41,989 nt of DNA from Chloroflexota bacterium (GTDB taxonomy: Bacteria > Chloroflexota > Anaerolineae > VGOG01), in assembly GCA_016875995.1 (NCBI GenBank), contig VGOG01000009.1, forward strand, positions 1-41,989, read 5' to 3'. A program made the position numbers and the translations under genes. Below the pieces are notes generated by a model, which did no database searches, had not been told where the DNA came from, and saw nothing but the letters and a program-made list of their open reading frames with translations. Below, one piece after another: positions 1 through 12,170 of the stretch (position 1 is its first letter; every line of letters begins with the position of its first letter).

Positions 1-999
1 CAGATTTACCAGCAGAAAGGCCAGGGCCACATATAGCAAGCGTCGGGTAGGCTCCGGACTGGTTGTGCGTGCTCGCACCTGGTTCATCAAACGATAGGAG
101 GTCTCTACACCGAATCTTCGTCGGTAGCCATCACGCACTTGCGTCGGCTGCCAAGGCAAGTCGCCGATAACGACATAACCCAGACGCTCGATGCCGTGCT
201 TACCTCGTCGCCCCTTCAGGTAGCGGCACACTACCCAGACGGTGAAGGTCACTTCACCGTGTTCCTGACTACACATCGTGTACGTCGTCCTGTAGCTCTT
301 GTTCACCCTCAGCAACGCTTTCATGCGCTCGCCTCGGCACACTACAGGCATGATCGAGATAAAGGGCAACGTTTGGAGGAAGCGGATGATCGGCACGCAA
401 TAGAACTGGCGGTCCAGGTAGAGCCGAGAACAGCGCAGCCCTATCTCGCTCAGACGAGTCAGTAGGCGTTTGAGTACAGTGAGCGCGTCAGCATCGGCGC
501 GCACTACGGTCAAAGCCACGGTGACACGCTTGTTTTTGTAGATGATGTAGGCTGTAGCGTAGCAGTGAAAGCGAGTCGTCCCATCCCTGGCTCGGCCACG
601 GCGGATTTCCTCCGCTTCTCGGGCTGGCTCCCCGTGATAGGGGATGAGCACCAAATCTATAGCCGTCTGGCGAGGGCGGTAGTCGAGTCGTGGAGGCAGT
701 CGGGCTATCAGGGCCTCATTTGCTCTGGCCTCCAGGTCGCGCAAGGGCTGCGACTCGATGGGCTTCAGCCAGTAGAAGACCGTATTGGCGTCTGGGCCAT
801 TTTCCATCTGTTCACAGGTGTGCTCAACGGTGCTGGCTTCTGCCGACGCTTTGATCAAGACACGGTAGATGTCCTCATCTACCCATTTGCGCCCTGGGGT
901 CTCTAGCGGAAGGTGCTCTTTCAGAATGGCAACGATCTCACGCAGAGCATCACCTGCTGTGAGCTCGGACGGAACTATGGTATCATCGGGACGGGACAC
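1..999 (-). mobile_element. ISH3/IS4-like DDE transposase, C-terminus cut by window edge
   Basis: The minus strand is open without a stop from GTG at 999 to base 1 (333 codons). An AGGAGG Shine-Dalgarno tract lies 5-6 bases upstream of the GTG (about 1003-1011), which fixes this start. The translated protein has the look of an ISH3-type transposase: a first catalytic Asp in DLVLIPYHG (about residue 115), a second in YLDRQFY (about residue 200), and a glutamate in FGVETSYRLMNQ near the end, followed by the conserved VRARTTS and an LLYVALAFLLVNL helix. This is the usual order of the DDE triad. The frame is intact as far as it can be seen. Terminal inverted repeats of the element could not be identified between 1000 and 1092. 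The plus-strand open frames here are shadows. Confidence 0.85.
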
Positions 1000-1092
1000 A
1001 GTACTCCTCCTGAAGTCTTGATGGATTCTTCATGGAGTGAGTTTATGTCCTTTCCCGAAAATTGCCCAGTCGCTTAACCGCTTTACTTGCCC

Positions 1093-2121
1093 TTATTGGG
1101 ATCTACTGAATTTGTCGTAAAGCCAGTATAGTGATGGTGAATAAACGTAGTCATAAGCACCCAGGTAATGCACCACCTGCCCCCCGAAGCCTCGTTTGAA
1201 GCGATAGACCCCCCACAGACCATCGTTCCGCTTCAGGAACTCTCTTTCCAGCACCTCCTCTTCTTCGTCAGGGATGCCCCACAGGTCGTAGATCAGGCAG
1301 CCGCGCTCTTTGGCCCATTTGATGGCCTCCCACTGCAGGAGGTAATTGGGCATGAGATTGCGGTGTTCGTCGGACGAGGCCCCGTACATGTACCAGGCCC
1401 TTCGGCCCATGGCAAAGACCATTATCCCGGCCAGAACCTTGTCTTCGTAGATAGCCAGGAAGAGCTTAGCCAGGCCCTGGGGTACGAAAAGCTGGTGGGC
1501 AGCCTGGTAATACGGTTCGCTGTGAATTCCGAAACGATCGCGCCGGCCCGTAAGCTGCATCAAACGGTAGAAGCCGGGCAGGTCCTTGGCCGTACCTTGA
1601 CGCACGGTCACCCCTTTGCGCGCCGCCAGTCGAATGTTGTAGCGGGTCTTGGATTTCATGCTGTCCAGGATAGCCTCATGGTCCGGGGTCAGATCCAACA
1701 GGGTGGTGCGTCGAGGTTGGATGGTCTGCGGGCTGGGGCGAAAACCTAGTTCCGTGAGTTTTTGGACCGGGGCGGGGTCTTCAGCCAGGTCGGGCTCGAT
1801 CTTGAGGAAGATGGCACGGCGCTGGCGGCAAAGAAGGTGCAAAGCTTCCAGCAGAGTTGGTGTTACCTCTTCATCGGCCAGGTCGGTGATGGGCCCCTTG
1901 GGTACATAGGCAAGGGTGTGTAGGCCCAGAGGGCGGAAGAGAACCTGGGCCCCGGCCAGCCATTGGCCTTGATCCTCAATGACTACACGAGCGGCCCGCC
2001 AGCCGAACTTCCCCTTCAGGTGGCCCCACTGGCTCGATTGCAGGATGTGGCCCCCCGGGGATGCGGCCACGAAGGAGTTCCAATCACCTTCGTTTATCTC
2101 GCTGGTTGAGCGCACGCGCAA
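1093..2121 (-). CDS. FemAB/FemX-family aminoacyltransferase (peptidoglycan or GNAT-fold)
   Basis: A 342-residue protein resembling the FemA/FemB/FemX family, which transfers amino acids from aminoacyl-tRNA to peptidoglycan precursors, or more distant GNAT-fold relatives. It shows the family's features: an N-terminal HILQSSQWGHLKGKFGW stretch, a first acetyltransferase-like half with YVPKGPI, and a second half with MKSKTRYNIRLAARKGV, YMYGASS and LYDLWGIP, the last motif being very typical. Start: TTG at 2121 is supported by an AAGGGGG tract 5 bases upstream; GTG at 2115 is possible. A sigma70-like promoter lies just upstream. It is a single gene, divergent from the pyrophosphatase. The exact donor or acceptor cannot be read from the sequence. 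Confidence 0.85.
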   Translation of the reverse strand: MRVRSTSEINEGDWNSFVAASPGGHILQSSQWGHLKGKFGWRAARVVIEDQGQWLAGAQVLFRPLGLHTLAYVPKGPITDLADEEVTPTLLEALHLLCRQRRAIFLKIEPDLAEDPAPVQKLTELGFRPSPQTIQPRRTTLLDLTPDHEAILDSMKSKTRYNIRLAARKGVTVRQGTAKDLPGFYRLMQLTGRRDRFGIHSEPYYQAAHQLFVPQGLAKLFLAIYEDKVLAGIMVFAMGRRAWYMYGASSDEHRNLMPNYLLQWEAIKWAKERGCLIYDLWGIPDEEEEVLEREFLKRNDGLWGVYRFKRGFGGQVVHYLGAYDYVYSPSLYWLYDKFSRSQ

Positions 2122-2150
2122 AGTGGCCCCCTTTCCTCGCTGATGACTTT

Positions 2151-2178
2151 ATTATACCATATCTTGCGCCAGAAGTCA
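2151..2178 (-). promoter_or_regulatory. Putative sigma70 promoter of the FemAB-family gene
   Basis: On the minus strand a perfect -10 TATAAT (plus 2151-2156) is preceded by TGACTT (plus 2173-2178) with a 16-base spacer. The predicted transcript start is about 25 bases upstream of the TTG at 2121. The -35 is weak, so the call rests mostly on the -10. Confidence 0.5.
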
Positions 2179-2233
2179 CTTTTGGGTGCGTTTCATCATC
2201 GGTTGTAGGGGCACTCCTTGCGGGTGCTGAAGT

Positions 2234-2262
2234 TTGCCTTTTTGCGTGAAATATGTTATGAT
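2234..2262 (+). promoter_or_regulatory. Putative sigma70 promoter of the hppA-atp operon
   Basis: TTGCCT (2234-2239), a 17-base spacer and TATGAT (2257-2262) form a good promoter. It predicts transcription from about 2269. This lies downstream of the two upstream in-frame start codons (TTG 2234, ATG 2258), and so argues that translation begins later, at 2303. Confidence 0.6.
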
Positions 2263-2302
2263 AATATCCACCTGTGACCATATCAACGAGGAGTTTGGGC
2301 TT

Positions 2303-5769
<3,467 letters not shown>

Positions 5770-5774
5770 ACAAG

Positions 5775-6086
5775 ATGGTGGAGACACTGTGGTTGAGGGT
5801 GATCACCCCTGAGGGGGTGCACCTGCGAGCAGAAGGGGTGCAGATCGTAGAAGCCTGGCTGACCGACGGGGCTATCGGCATCCTGCCCCGCCACGCGCCG
5901 CTGGTGGCGGCCCTGGCGCCGGGCGAACTGGTCTACGAGGACGAAGGTGGCCGCCATACTCTGACGCTGGCGGCAGGCATCCTGCGGGTGGCAGAAGGCG
6001 GGATCACGGTGCTGACCACAAAGGTCACACCCGCCCCCCTGACCCCCCAAAGTTGGGGGGAGCGGGGGGAGGGGAGAGATCCGTGA
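5775..6086 (+). CDS. atpC: N-type ATPase epsilon subunit with repeat-derived tail
   Basis: A 103-residue epsilon subunit: LRVITPEGVHL at the N-terminus, then GAIGILPRHAPLVAAL, typical of the beta-sandwich domain that contacts the rotor. The start ATG is 5 bases after the atpD stop. The last ~18 residues (APLTPQSWGERGEGRDP) are coded by a C/G palindrome and replace the usual C-terminal helices, so the regulatory helical hairpin seems to be absent. The stop TGA overlaps the GTG of the next gene. Loss of the C-terminal domain could reduce epsilon inhibition; that is inference. Confidence 0.88.
   Translation: MVETLWLRVITPEGVHLRAEGVQIVEAWLTDGAIGILPRHAPLVAALAPGELVYEDEGGRHTLTLAAGILRVAEGGITVLTTKVTPAPLTPQSWGERGEGRDP
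6034..6069 (+). repeat. C/G palindromic repeat, copy 3 (3' end of atpC)
   Basis: C6-TGA-C6-AAAGTT-G6-AGC-G6, nearly identical to the copies at 4863 and 12325. It codes for the end of atpC, and the following G-rich bases (to about 6076) supply the Shine-Dalgarno-like tract for atpR. Confidence 0.88.
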
Positions 6087-6352
6087 GATTTCTGCTATGC
6101 CTTCTCCTGGCCACGATAGCCGCGCTGGCCTATTTCTTTCTGCTCTACCGGACGGTTCAGTGGATCCTGCGACGGAACTTGCCTGCTGCCGGTAACCTGA
6201 TGGTCGCCGGATTTTTGCTTCGATACGTACTGTGGGGTCTGGTCGTGCTGGCCCTGCTGAAGCTGGAGCCGCTCGGGGGGGCCGTGGCGGCTATCGTGGG
6301 CTTCACCATCGGCAGGGTGGTGGTGATCAGGAAAGCACTTGGCGAGGAGTGA
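6083..6352 (+). CDS. atpR: N-ATPase subunit AtpR, small membrane protein
   Basis: An 89-residue protein with three hydrophobic segments (about 3-22, 40-58, 62-82). It has the size and position of AtpR, the N-ATPase-specific small membrane subunit between epsilon/AtpQ and a. Arginines flank the helices (YRTVQWILRR, FLLRYVLW, IGRVVVIRK), as in the family. GTG at 6083 overlaps the atpC stop (GTGA), and GGGGAGAG lies 5-10 bases upstream. AtpQ, normally just before AtpR in N-ATPase operons, has no counterpart here: epsilon runs straight into this gene. Confidence 0.72.
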   Translation: MRFLLCLLLATIAALAYFFLLYRTVQWILRRNLPAAGNLMVAGFLLRYVLWGLVVLALLKLEPLGGAVAAIVGFTIGRVVVIRKALGEE

Positions 6353-6355
6353 AGA

Positions 6356-7024
6356 GTGAAACAGACATTTCCTTACGTTGTCTTCACTATATTTGGCATC
6401 CCGGTCAGGCGCACAGTAATAGTTACCTGGATGATGATGGCTGTCTTGACTATCCTCGCCTATCTGACCTCAAGGAGGATGAGCCTCAAGCCCAAGGGAT
6501 GGCAACGCCTGGTAGAGCTAGGGATCGAGGCCCTTGAGGGCCTGATATCGAGGACCATAGGGCGGCCTGGCGAAGAGTTCCTGCCCCTGGTCGGCACTTT
6601 GATCCTGTTCATCGCTACCGCCAACCTGTCGGGGCTTGTGCCTGGCTTATCTTCCCCCACCAGTGACATCAATACCCCCTTTGCGTTGGCGCTGGTAGTC
6701 TTCTTTGCCGTTCACTACTATGGCATCCGACAACAAGGCCTGGCAGGGTACATCAAACTCCTTGCTGGACCGGTCTTCGTGAGCCTGCCTTTGGAGCTTA
6801 TGGGACACGTAAGCAGGGTGATATCCCTTTCCTTGCGTCTCTTTGGCAACATGGTAGCGGGGACGGTGATCGTGGCCGTTCTATACGGGCTCATCCCGCT
6901 CATTATCCCGATACCGTTGCTTTTGTTCAATCTTCTCATCGGCGTTTTGCAAGCTTTCGTCTTCACTCTCCTCAGCATCGTCTACATCGGCCAGGCCGTA
7001 AAGCCGCTGGCTGAGGAGCGATAG
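6356..7024 (+). CDS. atpB: N-type ATPase Fo subunit a
   Basis: A 222-residue polytopic subunit a, which forms the ion half-channels against the c-ring. SLRLFGNMVAGTVIV carries the essential arginine, and the last helix has LQAFVFTLLSIVYIGQA. GTG at 6356 follows GAGGAG (6344-6349) at the end of atpR. Base composition is a little more AT-rich than in the neighbouring F1 genes. A 265-base gap with dispersed repeats separates it from atpE. Confidence 0.93.
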   Translation: MKQTFPYVVFTIFGIPVRRTVIVTWMMMAVLTILAYLTSRRMSLKPKGWQRLVELGIEALEGLISRTIGRPGEEFLPLVGTLILFIATANLSGLVPGLSSPTSDINTPFALALVVFFAVHYYGIRQQGLAGYIKLLAGPVFVSLPLELMGHVSRVISLSLRLFGNMVAGTVIVAVLYGLIPLIIPIPLLLFNLLIGVLQAFVFTLLSIVYIGQAVKPLAEER

Positions 7025-7040
7025 CCTGGACTCGCAACAG

Positions 7041-7154
7041 CTTCTGATTTACCCAATCTCGTAGATCACAATTGATGGCGAGGAGTTGCACTCCGAGCCC
7101 CTGTTCGGCAGTACAACTGCCTCACATCGGTGGGCTTCTGATCTACCCAATCTA
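7041..7154 (+). repeat. Direct repeat pair between atpB and atpE
   Basis: CTTCTGATTTACCCAATCT at 7041-7059 recurs as CTTCTGATCTACCCAATCT at 7135-7153, with one mismatch in 19 and similar flanks. The pair frames the dispersed element at 7074-7128, consistent with a composite non-coding insertion within the ATPase operon. No gene is seen between 7025 and 7289. Confidence 0.65.
7074..7128 (+). repeat. Dispersed 55-bp hairpin element, copy A
   Basis: This 55-base stretch matches, as the reverse complement, the stretch at 11121-11176: shared blocks include GAGTTG, TCCGAGCCC, GTTCGG and CTCACATC, with roughly four of five bases identical. The middle can fold (CTCCGA against TCGG-AG, flanked by TTG and CAA). 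One copy lies inside the ATPase operon and the other just after the downstream c-di-AMP receptor-like gene. Confidence 0.65.
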
Positions 7155-7289
7155 CCAGTTTACCAGTCTCAGTAATGGAAATTTGATCCCAAGCCAGCTA
7201 CCAGAGCCTCAGGTGGGGAGGTTCGAGGAGCTTTCTGCTACCAGTTACCAATTCCAACCAAAGCGATCCAAAGAGAAAGGAGCCTCATC

Positions 7290-7553
7290 ATGGAAACAGT
7301 TACCATTGTAGTACTGGTGACTACGATCGTTTGCGGAATCACTATCGTCTTGGGGACGATGGTCCCCTCCCTTGCGGAAGGCAAGGCCGTGGTGTCTGCC
7401 CTGGAAGCCATGGCCCGACAACCTGGTATGGCGGGCCAGATCAGTACCACTCTCTTCGTGGCCCTGGCTATGCTGGAGTCCTGTGCCATCTACGTGCTGC
7501 TGATTTGCCTGATCCTGCTCTTTGCCAACCCCCTCCTGGCTCTTATACAGTGA
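7290..7553 (+). CDS. atpE: N-type ATPase rotor ring subunit c
   Basis: An 87-residue hairpin of two helices joined by ARQP. The ion-binding carboxylate is Glu63 in LESCAIY; Ser64 and Tyr68 match the Na+-type ES..Y signature, but the usual Thr is Cys65. Helix 1 has PSLAEGK, so a second carboxylate, Glu30, occupies the position of Gln in classic Na+ rings. Such double-carboxylate rings are known for N-ATPases, and at least one was reported to carry H+. Ion choice is therefore open. ATG 7290 follows AAAGGAG with good spacing. Confidence 0.93.
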   Translation: METVTIVVLVTTIVCGITIVLGTMVPSLAEGKAVVSALEAMARQPGMAGQISTTLFVALAMLESCAIYVLLICLILLFANPLLALIQ

Positions 7554-7566
7554 AGGAGAGTGAGCG

Positions 7567-8330
7567 ATGCTCGAACTCGACCTGCCCACCCTGGTCTTTC
7601 AAATCGTCAACTTCTTGCTCCTGGCGGTCGTCCTGGGTAAGTTCCTTTTTAAGCCCGTGCAACGTGTGGCGCGCCAGCGGGAAGCGGAAGTGAAGACTAT
7701 GCTGGACCAGGCTGCCCAGGACATGAACGAGGCCGAATCGCTGCGCGAACGCCTGGCAGCGCGTATGGGAAGGGCGGAAGAAGAAGCTGAAAACATCGTT
7801 CGGCAGGCCAGGGAGGAGGCACAGCAACAGGCCTGGGACATCCTGCGCCAGGCCGAGGCCGAGGCCGAAGTGCTGCGGGCGGAGATGTGGGCCGAGGTTG
7901 CACAGGAGCGGGCACAAGCCGTTGCTGAGAACTACGATAAAATGCTGGACTCCATCATCGAATTGGCTGCCCTGGGCTTACAGGGCGTCGTCACCCAGGC
8001 CATGCACGATGACCTGGTCGCTGATATGGTAGCTCACATCTGGGAGTTGGGCCAGACCGACCGCCCGCGAGTGGAAGCCTACCGCCGCATGATGGCCGGG
8101 CGGCAGCCGGTGGCTCGGGTCTACACTCCTCTGCCCCTCAGCGAGGAACAGCAACGCACCCTGACCGACACCCTGTCGGCCCTGGTCAATCGCCCCCTCA
8201 CCCTGAACATAGAGACCGACCCGGCCCTCATCGTTGGCCTCAAGGTGCGTCTGGGCGACACCGTCATTGACCACAGCCTGCAGCGGCGACTGTTGGACAT
8301 GCGCGATGAAGTGGACAGTGAATTGGAACG

Positions 8331-8346
<16 letters not shown>
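7567..8346 (+). CDS. atpF: N-type ATPase subunit b fused to a delta-like domain
   Basis: A 259-residue stator subunit. One N-terminal membrane helix (about 8-28) is followed by a long charged coiled coil (about 30-130), then a C-terminal segment resembling the end of delta/OSCP, with TDPALIVGLKVRLGDTVID and LLDMRDEV. N-ATPase operons lack a separate atpH, and this extended AtpF is thought to cover that role. The ATG at 7567 has GGAGAGTGAG upstream. Its 3' end overlaps atpA. Confidence 0.9.
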
Positions 8347-9866
<1,520 letters not shown>

Positions 9867-9878
9867 TAGCAACGACTT

Positions 9879-10769
9879 ATGGAAGACATCGAACGCATCC
9901 AGCAGCGGCTGGAAAACATCAAGGGCATCGAGCCCATCCTCACGGCCTTGCGCACCATTGCCGTCGCGACCTGGCGCGTTGCCCTGCGGCGACTGGAGGC
10001 AGCACGGGAGTACACGCGCCAACTGGAGGAAGTGCTGGCCATCGTCGTCCCCCACCTGCCGCCTTCCGACTCTCGCCAGGGCAAACCGGCCGCGGGCGAG
10101 GCCCTGCTGGTCATCGCCGCTGAGCGGGGGTTGTGCGGCGGCTTCAATCGCGCGGTGCTGGAGGCCGCCGAGGGCTTCATCGCCGAGCAGCGGGCCCAGG
10201 GGCAGATCCTGCACCTGTTGACCCTGGGCGAGCGCGCCCGGCGTCACTTTCAGCGCCTGGGAGAGCCGATCCTGCGTGCCGAGCGACTGCCGACCACCGC
10301 GCTGTGGCCCTTTGCCCAGGCTCAGGCCCTGGCCGAATGGGCCATGGACGCTCACGGGGCGAGGCAGATTGATGGCCTGCAGGTGTTGTACAACCGCTAC
10401 CTTTCGGCGGTGGCCTACGAACCGGTGACCCGCCGCTTGATTCCACCGCCTATGGCCGTGGGCACGTCCGGCCAGGAAGCCTGGCTGCCAACCATCGTGG
10501 AGACCGATGCGGCGCAGCTCCACGCCCTGGTCATGACCCAGCTCGTCATCGTGGGGCTGTACCTGACGGTGATCGAGTCGGCAGCCAGCGAACAGGCGGC
10601 CCGTTTTCGGGTCATGGACGGAGCCAGCCAGAACAGCCAGCGGCTGATCGAGGAGTTGACCCTGGAGTACCACCAGGCCCGCCAGCAGGCCATCACCAGG
10701 GAGATGTTGGACCTGACTGCCGGAGCCGGACTGCTGCCTGGCATCCGGGAGGAGGACACCGATAGATGA
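9879..10769 (+). CDS. atpG: N-type ATPase gamma subunit
   Basis: A 296-residue central-stalk subunit. It shows the N-terminal IQQRLENIKGIEPILTAL helix, the conserved ERGLCGGFN, and a C-terminal helix with MDGASQNSQRLIEELTLEY. It is the last gene of the ATPase set. The ribosome-binding site is weak; the ATG lies 13 bases after the atpA stop. Confidence 0.92.
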   Translation: MEDIERIQQRLENIKGIEPILTALRTIAVATWRVALRRLEAAREYTRQLEEVLAIVVPHLPPSDSRQGKPAAGEALLVIAAERGLCGGFNRAVLEAAEGFIAEQRAQGQILHLLTLGERARRHFQRLGEPILRAERLPTTALWPFAQAQALAEWAMDAHGARQIDGLQVLYNRYLSAVAYEPVTRRLIPPPMAVGTSGQEAWLPTIVETDAAQLHALVMTQLVIVGLYLTVIESAASEQAARFRVMDGASQNSQRLIEELTLEYHQARQQAITREMLDLTAGAGLLPGIREEDTDR

Positions 10770-10797
10770 ACACCCTACCAGGTTGGAGGCGCGAACC

Positions 10798-11085
10798 ATG
10801 AAACTGCTGCTGGCTATCGTCCCGGCCGGCGATGCCGACGAGCTTATTGACACTCTGTTAAGAAACGACTTCGGGGTTACTCGCATTGACAGCAGCGGCG
10901 GATTTTTGCGGCAGAGCAACGTCACGCTGCTCATCGGGGTGGAAGCCACCCAGGTGGATAGAGCGCTGCAGCTCATTACGGCCACTTGTCATCCCCACGT
11001 CGAACTGGAGCCGAACAAGGCGAAGTTGACCACGCGCTGCGCCCTGGTCTTCATCCTGAGCGTGGAATCGTGCGTCGGTGTATGA
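10798..11085 (+). CDS. Cyclic-di-AMP receptor-like (PII-like, PstA/DarA family) protein
   Basis: A 95-residue protein beginning MKLLLAIVPAGDADELID with FGVTRIDSSGGFLRQSN and TLLIGVE, the hallmarks of the small PII-like c-di-AMP receptors (DUF970/PF06153). The GGFLR block corresponds to the ligand-binding loop. ATG 10798 is preceded by GGAGG (10785-10789); the TTG 15 bases earlier would lie on that ribosome-binding site. It closes the ATPase gene run 28 bases after atpG. A link between c-di-AMP (K+/osmotic signalling) and ion pumping is only suggested by position. Confidence 0.85.
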   Translation: MKLLLAIVPAGDADELIDTLLRNDFGVTRIDSSGGFLRQSNVTLLIGVEATQVDRALQLITATCHPHVELEPNKAKLTTRCALVFILSVESCVGV

Positions 11086-11106
11086 GCGAGTCAGCGAGTC
11101 TCAGTA
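11086..11106 (+). repeat. Heptamer-like repeat GCGAGTCA
   Basis: GCGAGTCAGCGAGTCTCAG just after the c-di-AMP receptor-like stop. The same GCGAGTCAGCGAGTCAG appears at 18377-18393 after the hydrogenase small subunit gene. Confidence 0.6.
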
Positions 11107-11120
11107 CACCGCAACAGCGT

Positions 11121-11176
11121 GATGTGAGGGAGTGGAACTCCCGAACGGAGGGCTCGGACTACAACTCCTGGCCATC
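11121..11176 (-). repeat. Dispersed hairpin element, copy B (inverted)
   Basis: Reverse complement of the 7074-7128 element, 56 bases, with one extra base. It occupies much of the 136-base space between the c-di-AMP receptor-like gene and the hydrogenase operon. Confidence 0.65.
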
Positions 11177-11179
11177 GAA

Positions 11180-11208
11180 TTGCGGTCTACTGAGTCTACT
11201 GATACTAT
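11180..11208 (+). promoter_or_regulatory. Putative promoter of the hydrogenase operon
   Basis: TTGCGG (11180-11185), 17 bases and TACTAT (11203-11208). It is a moderate match, correctly placed just upstream of the first membrane-subunit gene. The spacer is itself a short repeat (CTACTGAGTCTACTGA). Confidence 0.4.
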
Positions 11209-11221
11209 AAGAGGAACCAAA

Positions 11222-11479
11222 ATGATGACTTTGGCATACGTCGCGTTAGCGGCGGTCGTCCTTGTCAGCGCCATTACCGCGGTGCTGTCCAGGAACCTGC
11301 TGTGGGCAGCCGTCGCGCTGGGAGTGGGCAGCGCGGCCCTGGCAGCTCTGTTTTTGATGCTCAACGCCCCCTACGCGGGCGGCTTTGAGTTAAGCGTGGG
11401 GGCCGGGTTGGTCAGCGTGCTCTTCATCGTCGCCATCAGCCTGACCGAGTCAATGCGGGGGCAAAGCCGTGAACCGTGA
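11222..11479 (+). CDS. NuoJ/MbhD-like membrane subunit of group 4 hydrogenase
   Basis: An 85-residue protein with three hydrophobic helices. APYAGGFELSVGAGLVSVLFIVAISL resembles the NuoJ/MnhB-related (DUF4040, MbhD) small subunits that sit next to the antiporter-like units. The ATG at 11222 follows AAGAGGAACC. It overlaps the next gene by 11 bases. The family is small and hydrophobic, so the exact name is less certain than the class. Confidence 0.7.
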   Translation: MMTLAYVALAAVVLVSAITAVLSRNLLWAAVALGVGSAALAALFLMLNAPYAGGFELSVGAGLVSVLFIVAISLTESMRGQSREP

Positions 11480-11846
11480 ATACGTCGCCTGGACCGGCGT
11501 TGTGGTTGCACTGCTGATTGCCGGCCTGTTGATCGGCCGGCAATTATTGGTACTACCCGACGACGCCCACGTAGCACGGCGTCCTGAGCTCGTCGAAGGG
11601 CAGCGTCCCGAGCCTGTCGAAGAGTCGTTCCGGCAGTGGTTCTGGGAGAGCCGCGGCCTCGACCTGGCAGCCCAGGTGGCGTTGATCTTCGTCGGCGCGC
11701 TGGGCATCGCCGCGCTGTTGCCCAGCGACAAAGAGGAGACAGAAATGACCAATGGCCAATGCTCCCCCTCTTTCCCCCCCAGTAGGGGGGATGAAAGGAG
11801 GGGACCCCCAAAGTTGGGGGGAACGGGGGAAGGGGACGACGAATGA
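11469..11846 (+). CDS. MbhE/MnhB-like membrane subunit carrying repeat insertions
   Basis: 125 residues. An N-terminal helix (about 7-27) and a second at LDLAAQVALIFVGALGIAALLP resemble MbhE or the NuoJ C-terminal half. The region between the helices holds RPELVEGQRPEPVEE, coded by a dispersed element (11580-11624), and the last ~30 residues are coded by two C/G palindromes (11763-11835). Thus about a third of the protein is repeat-derived. GTG 11469 overlaps the previous gene, and the stop overlaps the next start (ATGA). It is probably a real subunit because both helices and the couplings are kept. Confidence 0.6.
   Translation: MNREYVAWTGVVVALLIAGLLIGRQLLVLPDDAHVARRPELVEGQRPEPVEESFRQWFWESRGLDLAAQVALIFVGALGIAALLPSDKEETEMTNGQCSPSFPPSRGDERRGPPKLGGTGEGDDE
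11580..11624 (+). repeat. PELVEG-type dispersed repeat (two half units)
   Basis: CGTCCTGAGCTCGTCGAAGG (11580-11599) and CGTCCCGAGCCTGTCGAAGA (11604-11623) are two copies of a short motif known from many GC-rich genomes, often read as PELVEG. Here it is in frame inside a membrane-subunit gene. Confidence 0.75.
11763..11835 (+). repeat. C/G palindromic repeats, copy 4 (two units in tandem)
   Basis: One unit spans 11763-11803 (C-tract, TCTTT, C7, AGTA, G6, ATGAAAGGA, G4) and a second 11804-11835 (AC5, AAAGTT, G6, AAC, G5). Both are in frame at the 3' end of the MbhE-like gene. The final AAGGGG lies 7 bases upstream of the next ATG. Confidence 0.85.
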
Positions 11847-12166
11847 ATGTGGGGACGATGGACTGGCTGAACCTACTCAATACATCACTGAGCGTGTTGT
11901 TGTTCCTGATTGGGCTGTTCTGCCTGTTCTCACGACGCAACGTCATCAAGCAGGTGATGGGGCTCAAGATCATGCTCCAGGGGGCCACGCTGGGCCTCAT
12001 CCACGCGGGTCACCTGCGTGGGGACTTGCACCTTGCCGAGACGATGGTTGTCTCGGCGCTGGTCGTCGAGGCGGTCGTGATCGCCATCGCGCTGGCGCTG
12101 ATCGTGAACGTCTTCCGCCACTATCCCTCAGGAGACGTTGATCACCTGGACAGATTGCGGGGTTAG
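11843..12166 (+). CDS. NuoK/MnhC-like membrane subunit
   Basis: A 107-residue, three-helix subunit of the NuoK/MrpC/MbhG type. RRNVIKQVMGLKIMLQGATLGLI and ETMVVSALVVEAVVIAIALALIV carry the family pattern, including buried glutamates of the ion path. The ATG at 11843 forms ATGA with the preceding stop; ATG 11858 is an alternative start. It lies immediately upstream of the large NuoL-like gene. Confidence 0.8.
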   Translation: MNVGTMDWLNLLNTSLSVLLFLIGLFCLFSRRNVIKQVMGLKIMLQGATLGLIHAGHLRGDLHLAETMVVSALVVEAVVIAIALALIVNVFRHYPSGDVDHLDRLRG

Positions 12167-12170
12167 CGTG

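Noticed and set aside
139-906. Two plus-strand open frames (108 and 113 residues)
   Set aside because: They are antisense to the continuous transposase frame with its DDE motifs and ribosome-binding site, and resemble no protein family I know.
7025-7289. A tRNA or small RNA gene between atpB and atpE
   Set aside because: I could not build a tRNA cloverleaf. The stretch is better explained by the direct repeats and dispersed hairpin element, although a structured RNA cannot be excluded.
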